A stretch of 16,692 nt of DNA, taken from XYB2-FULL-45-11 sp964360375. Its GTDB lineage: Bacteria > Patescibacteriota > Patescibacteriia > UBA9934 > GWF2-40-263. The stretch lies in the NCBI GenBank assembly GCA_964360375.1, contig CAYHWG010000022.1, positions 1 to 16,692 of the forward strand. Reading direction: 5' to 3'. Positions 15,006 through 16,692 of this stretch are shown here, in pieces (positions within the stretch are counted from its first letter, which is position 1; every line of letters begins with the position of its first letter). Made by a program: the position numbers and the translations under genes. The notes below the pieces were generated by a model that was not told where the DNA came from, did no database searches, and saw nothing but the letters and a program-made list of their open reading frames with translations.

Positions 15006-15536
15006 ATGGCTTACTTTTTCTCCCCATTTCGAAGCAATTATGGTTCTCAATTACAAGATTGCGCATTTTGTGATCAGGAAAAAATTGCTTTGCAAGCTGT
15101 TCGTGCCGGAAACGGTACACTATTTGAAAACGATCATTATGTTTGGCTTGTGAATTATTACCCAAAGTTTGAGGGACATACAATGATCATTCCAAAACGA
15201 CATTTGGAGTCCGTTCATGATGAGACTGAGGTAGAGACTCTTGCTCGCAATAAACTTACATTAAAGGCGATAAATACTATTCAAAAACTTTACCCAGATG
15301 CGGGGATTGAATTGTTTATTCAATTTGGTCCAGGATCTGCATCGTCTATTAAACACTTGCATTGGCACATTGTTCCAGCGCATAAAGATGATGAACTGAG
15401 AAGTTTCGAAAAGCTCGGACACTTCTACACAACAGAAGAGGGAAAAGAGAAAGTCATTCTGTTTCCGCATGCAATTCGTCTTGCAAAAGAAGAATTGCGC
15501 GTAGCTCTTTCGCAACCCAACAAAAAACAATCCTAG
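15006..15536 (+). CDS. HIT (histidine triad) family nucleotide hydrolase/transferase
   Basis: HIT proteins hydrolyse or transfer nucleotides from substrates such as adenosine phosphoramidate, dinucleoside polyphosphates or adenylylated compounds. The catalytic triad motif HLHWHIVP is clear (residues 118-125), preceded by the family block of the FHIT/GalT-like group. CAFC near the N-terminus (19-22) is the CxxC often found in bacterial and archaeal HIT proteins, where it may bind zinc. The F.GHTMIIPKRH segment (56-67) is the usual substrate-binding strand region. The 176-residue length fits. The ATG at 15006 has no good Shine-Dalgarno but is preceded by a strong promoter and puts CxxC at the normal distance. 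The exact substrate cannot be told from the sequence. Confidence 0.92.
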   Translation: MAYFFSPFRSNYGSQLQDCAFCDQEKIALQAVRAGNGTLFENDHYVWLVNYYPKFEGHTMIIPKRHLESVHDETEVETLARNKLTLKAINTIQKLYPDAGIELFIQFGPGSASSIKHLHWHIVPAHKDDELRSFEKLGHFYTTEEGKEKVILFPHAIRLAKEELRVALSQPNKKQS

Positions 15537-15545
15537 GGGGATATC

Positions 15546-15571
15546 ATGAAAGGCGTCGTTTTGGCTGGTGT
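15546..15571 (+). pseudogene. First codons of a sugar-nucleotidyltransferase-like gene, cut off by a transposable element
   Basis: ATG at 15546 encodes MKGVVLAG and then runs into the element. MK.V.LAGG is the invariant N-terminus of RmlA/GlmU-type nucleotidyltransferases, where it starts the nucleotide-binding loop. A strong AGGGGG (15535-15540), overlapping the HIT stop codon, lies 5 nt before it, so it reads like a real second gene of the HIT operon. The element supplies the next twelve codons and a stop near 15608. The expected continuation (GTRL.PLT) is not found in any frame on the far side of the element. Only eight residues support this, so chance cannot be excluded. Confidence 0.4.
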
Positions 15572-15578
15572 GAAATAT

Positions 15579-16489
15579 GGGGTCAGGTCCGGAATCAGGA
15601 ATTATTAGACTTTATCATTTTGCCAACGGTTGATGGATCGAGTCCAATCTGTCGCGCAATTTCAGTAATCAAATACCCGCATCTTATTTTGGCGAAATTT
15701 ATCGCGGCATTACGTTCGTCTCTGGTCATCTTTTCATCAAAAATTTCTTTGAGCGTCGGTCGGCCGACAACACGTTGATCCCGTGGTATCTCTTTTATAT
15801 CTTCAGATCCGTTCGATTGTGTTTGCCAAATCCAATGGACAAACTGAGGACTCCCTAAGATGACACCTTCCTTAACTTCAGCGTATGGCGATTTTTTTTC
15901 CAGATCATTGTTGACGAACACTTGATACTGTTTTTGTGCCTCATTTTTTTTGTTTGAAAATAAACCAAGTGTAAAATTTGTTTCTAACCATTGTGGATTC
16001 CTCACAAACCCTGCGGTTGTTTTGTAGCTTGACCATTTCCAATCTTTTGGATGTGTAACAAGTTTTGCCATCACAGGATTATTGACAATATAACGAACAA
16101 CTTCGAGAAGATACAAGTCTTTCTCGATAACAAACGCTTTATAGCGTCCTTGCATCAGGTGTCCAACTCGTTCATGCTTCACGTTAAAGCATTGTGTATA
16201 ATTGCCATTGATATCACGCATGGATTCAGAAAGGTTTGCATCAGGTGTTTCGATGAGGAGATGATAATGGTTGCCCATGAGACAATAGGCGTGACAGATG
16301 AGGTTGTGTTGTTTTATGCAATGTCGGAGGTTTTTTAAAAAGAGATGTCGATCCATTTCATCGAGAAAGATGTCCTGGGAGGCGTTTCCGCGACTCATGA
16401 CATGATAAAGGGCGCCTGGGTACTCGATACGAAGAGGTCGTGACATATGTTTAAATGATACCACAATTCCTGATTCCGGACCTGACCCC
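15579..16489. mobile_element. REP-associated tyrosine transposase element with 25-bp inverted repeats
   Basis: The left repeat (15579-15603, beginning GGGGTCAGGTC) and the right repeat (16465-16489) are perfect reverse complements over 25 bp. They bracket a single minus-strand transposase gene whose stop codon lies inside the left repeat and whose frame begins at the right one. The TGAAATRT just outside the left repeat is shared with the solo copy at 14628, so the true left boundary may be about 15572. Total length is about 0.91 kb. Confidence 0.88.
15595..16446 (-). CDS. REP-associated tyrosine transposase (Y1/TnpA_REP, IS200-like)
   Basis: The protein is a single-strand DNA transposase of the HUH/Y1 class. 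From the chosen ATG at 16446 it starts MSRPLRIEYPGALYHVMSRGN, the usual family beginning; a GTG at 16464, flush with the right repeat, would add six residues. Length is 283 residues. The metal-binding HUH motif is H60-Y61-H62 in GNHYHLLIE, and the likely catalytic tyrosine is Tyr119 in RYIVNNP. The C-terminal part (about 215-283) is an extension ending in a helix-turn-helix-like segment, ITEIARQIGLDPSTVGKMI, which may help recognise the element ends. The frame is intact and key residues are present, so it may be active. Its last codons and stop overlap the left inverted repeat. No Shine-Dalgarno is visible for either start. Confidence 0.93.
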   Translation of the reverse strand: MSRPLRIEYPGALYHVMSRGNASQDIFLDEMDRHLFLKNLRHCIKQHNLICHAYCLMGNHYHLLIETPDANLSESMRDINGNYTQCFNVKHERVGHLMQGRYKAFVIEKDLYLLEVVRYIVNNPVMAKLVTHPKDWKWSSYKTTAGFVRNPQWLETNFTLGLFSNKKNEAQKQYQVFVNNDLEKKSPYAEVKEGVILGSPQFVHWIWQTQSNGSEDIKEIPRDQRVVGRPTLKEIFDEKMTRDERNAAINFAKIRCGYLITEIARQIGLDPSTVGKMIKSNNS

Positions 16490-16493
16490 TATG

Positions 16494-16523
16494 TTGACTT
16501 TTCACCTGTTTTTGTGCTAAAAA
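16494..16523 (+). promoter_or_regulatory. Probable promoter of the last, partial gene
   Basis: TTGACT (16494-16499) and TAAAAA (16518-16523) are separated by 18 nt, and the -10 is preceded by TGC, an extended -10 feature. The -35 box begins 5 nt beyond the right end of the transposable element, so the insertion sits exactly at the promoter edge. Confidence 0.45.
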
Positions 16524-16567
16524 ACTATCTCGTTCACTACAATTGAAGAACGAAGAAAGGAGTAAAC

Positions 16568-16692
16568 ATGAAGCGTTTGCTTGGATTTGTTGCTTGTGCG
16601 ATGTTTTTGATTCCAAAATCGACCGATGCGGCGTGTGAGAAACCCGCAACAATTGCAGATCTTGCGACGGCGGGTCGTGAGGGGGAGAAGGC
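16568..16692 (+). CDS. Secreted protein, N-terminal part only
   Basis: The ATG at 16568 has a near-ideal AAAGGAG 6 nt upstream (16556-16562 region). The first residues, MKRLLGFVACAMFLI followed by a polar region ending in STDAA, form a signal peptide with likely cleavage after DAA, just before CEKP. The mature part begins with a Cys and then a short helical-looking stretch before the window ends after 41 codons. The single Cys in the hydrophobic core is not in a lipobox. Function cannot be judged from this piece. Confidence 0.8.
   Translation, partial: MKRLLGFVACAMFLIPKSTDAACEKPATIADLATAGREGEK

Noticed and set aside
1..16692. CRISPR arrays, tRNA or rRNA genes, stop-codon recoding
   Set aside because: No regularly spaced repeats, cloverleaf or rRNA signatures were noticed by eye. 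TGA ends rsmA and the transposase normally.

Overview
The window looks like a chromosomal scaffold piece from a small-genome member of the Candidate Phyla Radiation (Patescibacteria), most likely the Parcubacteria side. This is inference. It rests on the AT-rich sequence, the standard genetic code, a pair of surface-protein genes of a kind I associate with those lineages (a thrombospondin-type-3/EF-hand-like membrane protein followed by a cysteine-rich giant of about 3,200 residues), and several short palindromic repeat families between genes. No rRNA, tRNA or CRISPR array was seen.

Layout. Positions 1-65 are the right half of a palindromic, MITE-like repeat. It abuts rsmA (76-885), the 16S rRNA dimethyladenosine transferase. 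A second, unrelated inverted repeat (947-1058) separates rsmA from a two-gene operon: a 230-residue single-pass membrane protein with two calcium-loop repeats (1156-1848), then, 5 nt later, a 3,186-residue secreted Cys-rich protein (1854-11414). The giant gene contains a 10-N assembly gap that is probably an unmerged overlap. From 11415 to 11784 there is no convincing gene: it holds a GC-rich palindrome, a complete copy of the MITE-like repeat, and the terminator of a minus-strand lipoprotein gene (11785-12525).

The most interesting part is 12676-13978. A 53-residue peptide gene (12763-12924) is followed by a small hairpin with a T-run and then by an ATP-grasp enzyme (12976-13941) of the MvdD/microviridin-maturase type. 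Peptide and enzyme together look like a minimal graspetide (omega-ester RiPP) cluster. The peptide has a PF-containing leader and a Thr/Ser/Asp/Glu-rich tail built of two imperfect repeats ending in Asp-Asp. No transporter or protease gene is next to it. A DUF6624-type gene (13960-14457) converges on the cluster, and the lipoprotein diverges from it.

The right end holds a gene-poor stretch (14458-15005) with a solo end of a transposable element, a HIT-family hydrolase with a good sigma70-type promoter (15006-15536), and a complete REP-associated tyrosine transposase element (15579-16489) bounded by 25-bp perfect inverted repeats. That element appears to have cut off a sugar-nucleotidyltransferase-like gene just after its first eight codons. 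The start of a secreted protein gene (16568 onward) runs off the window.
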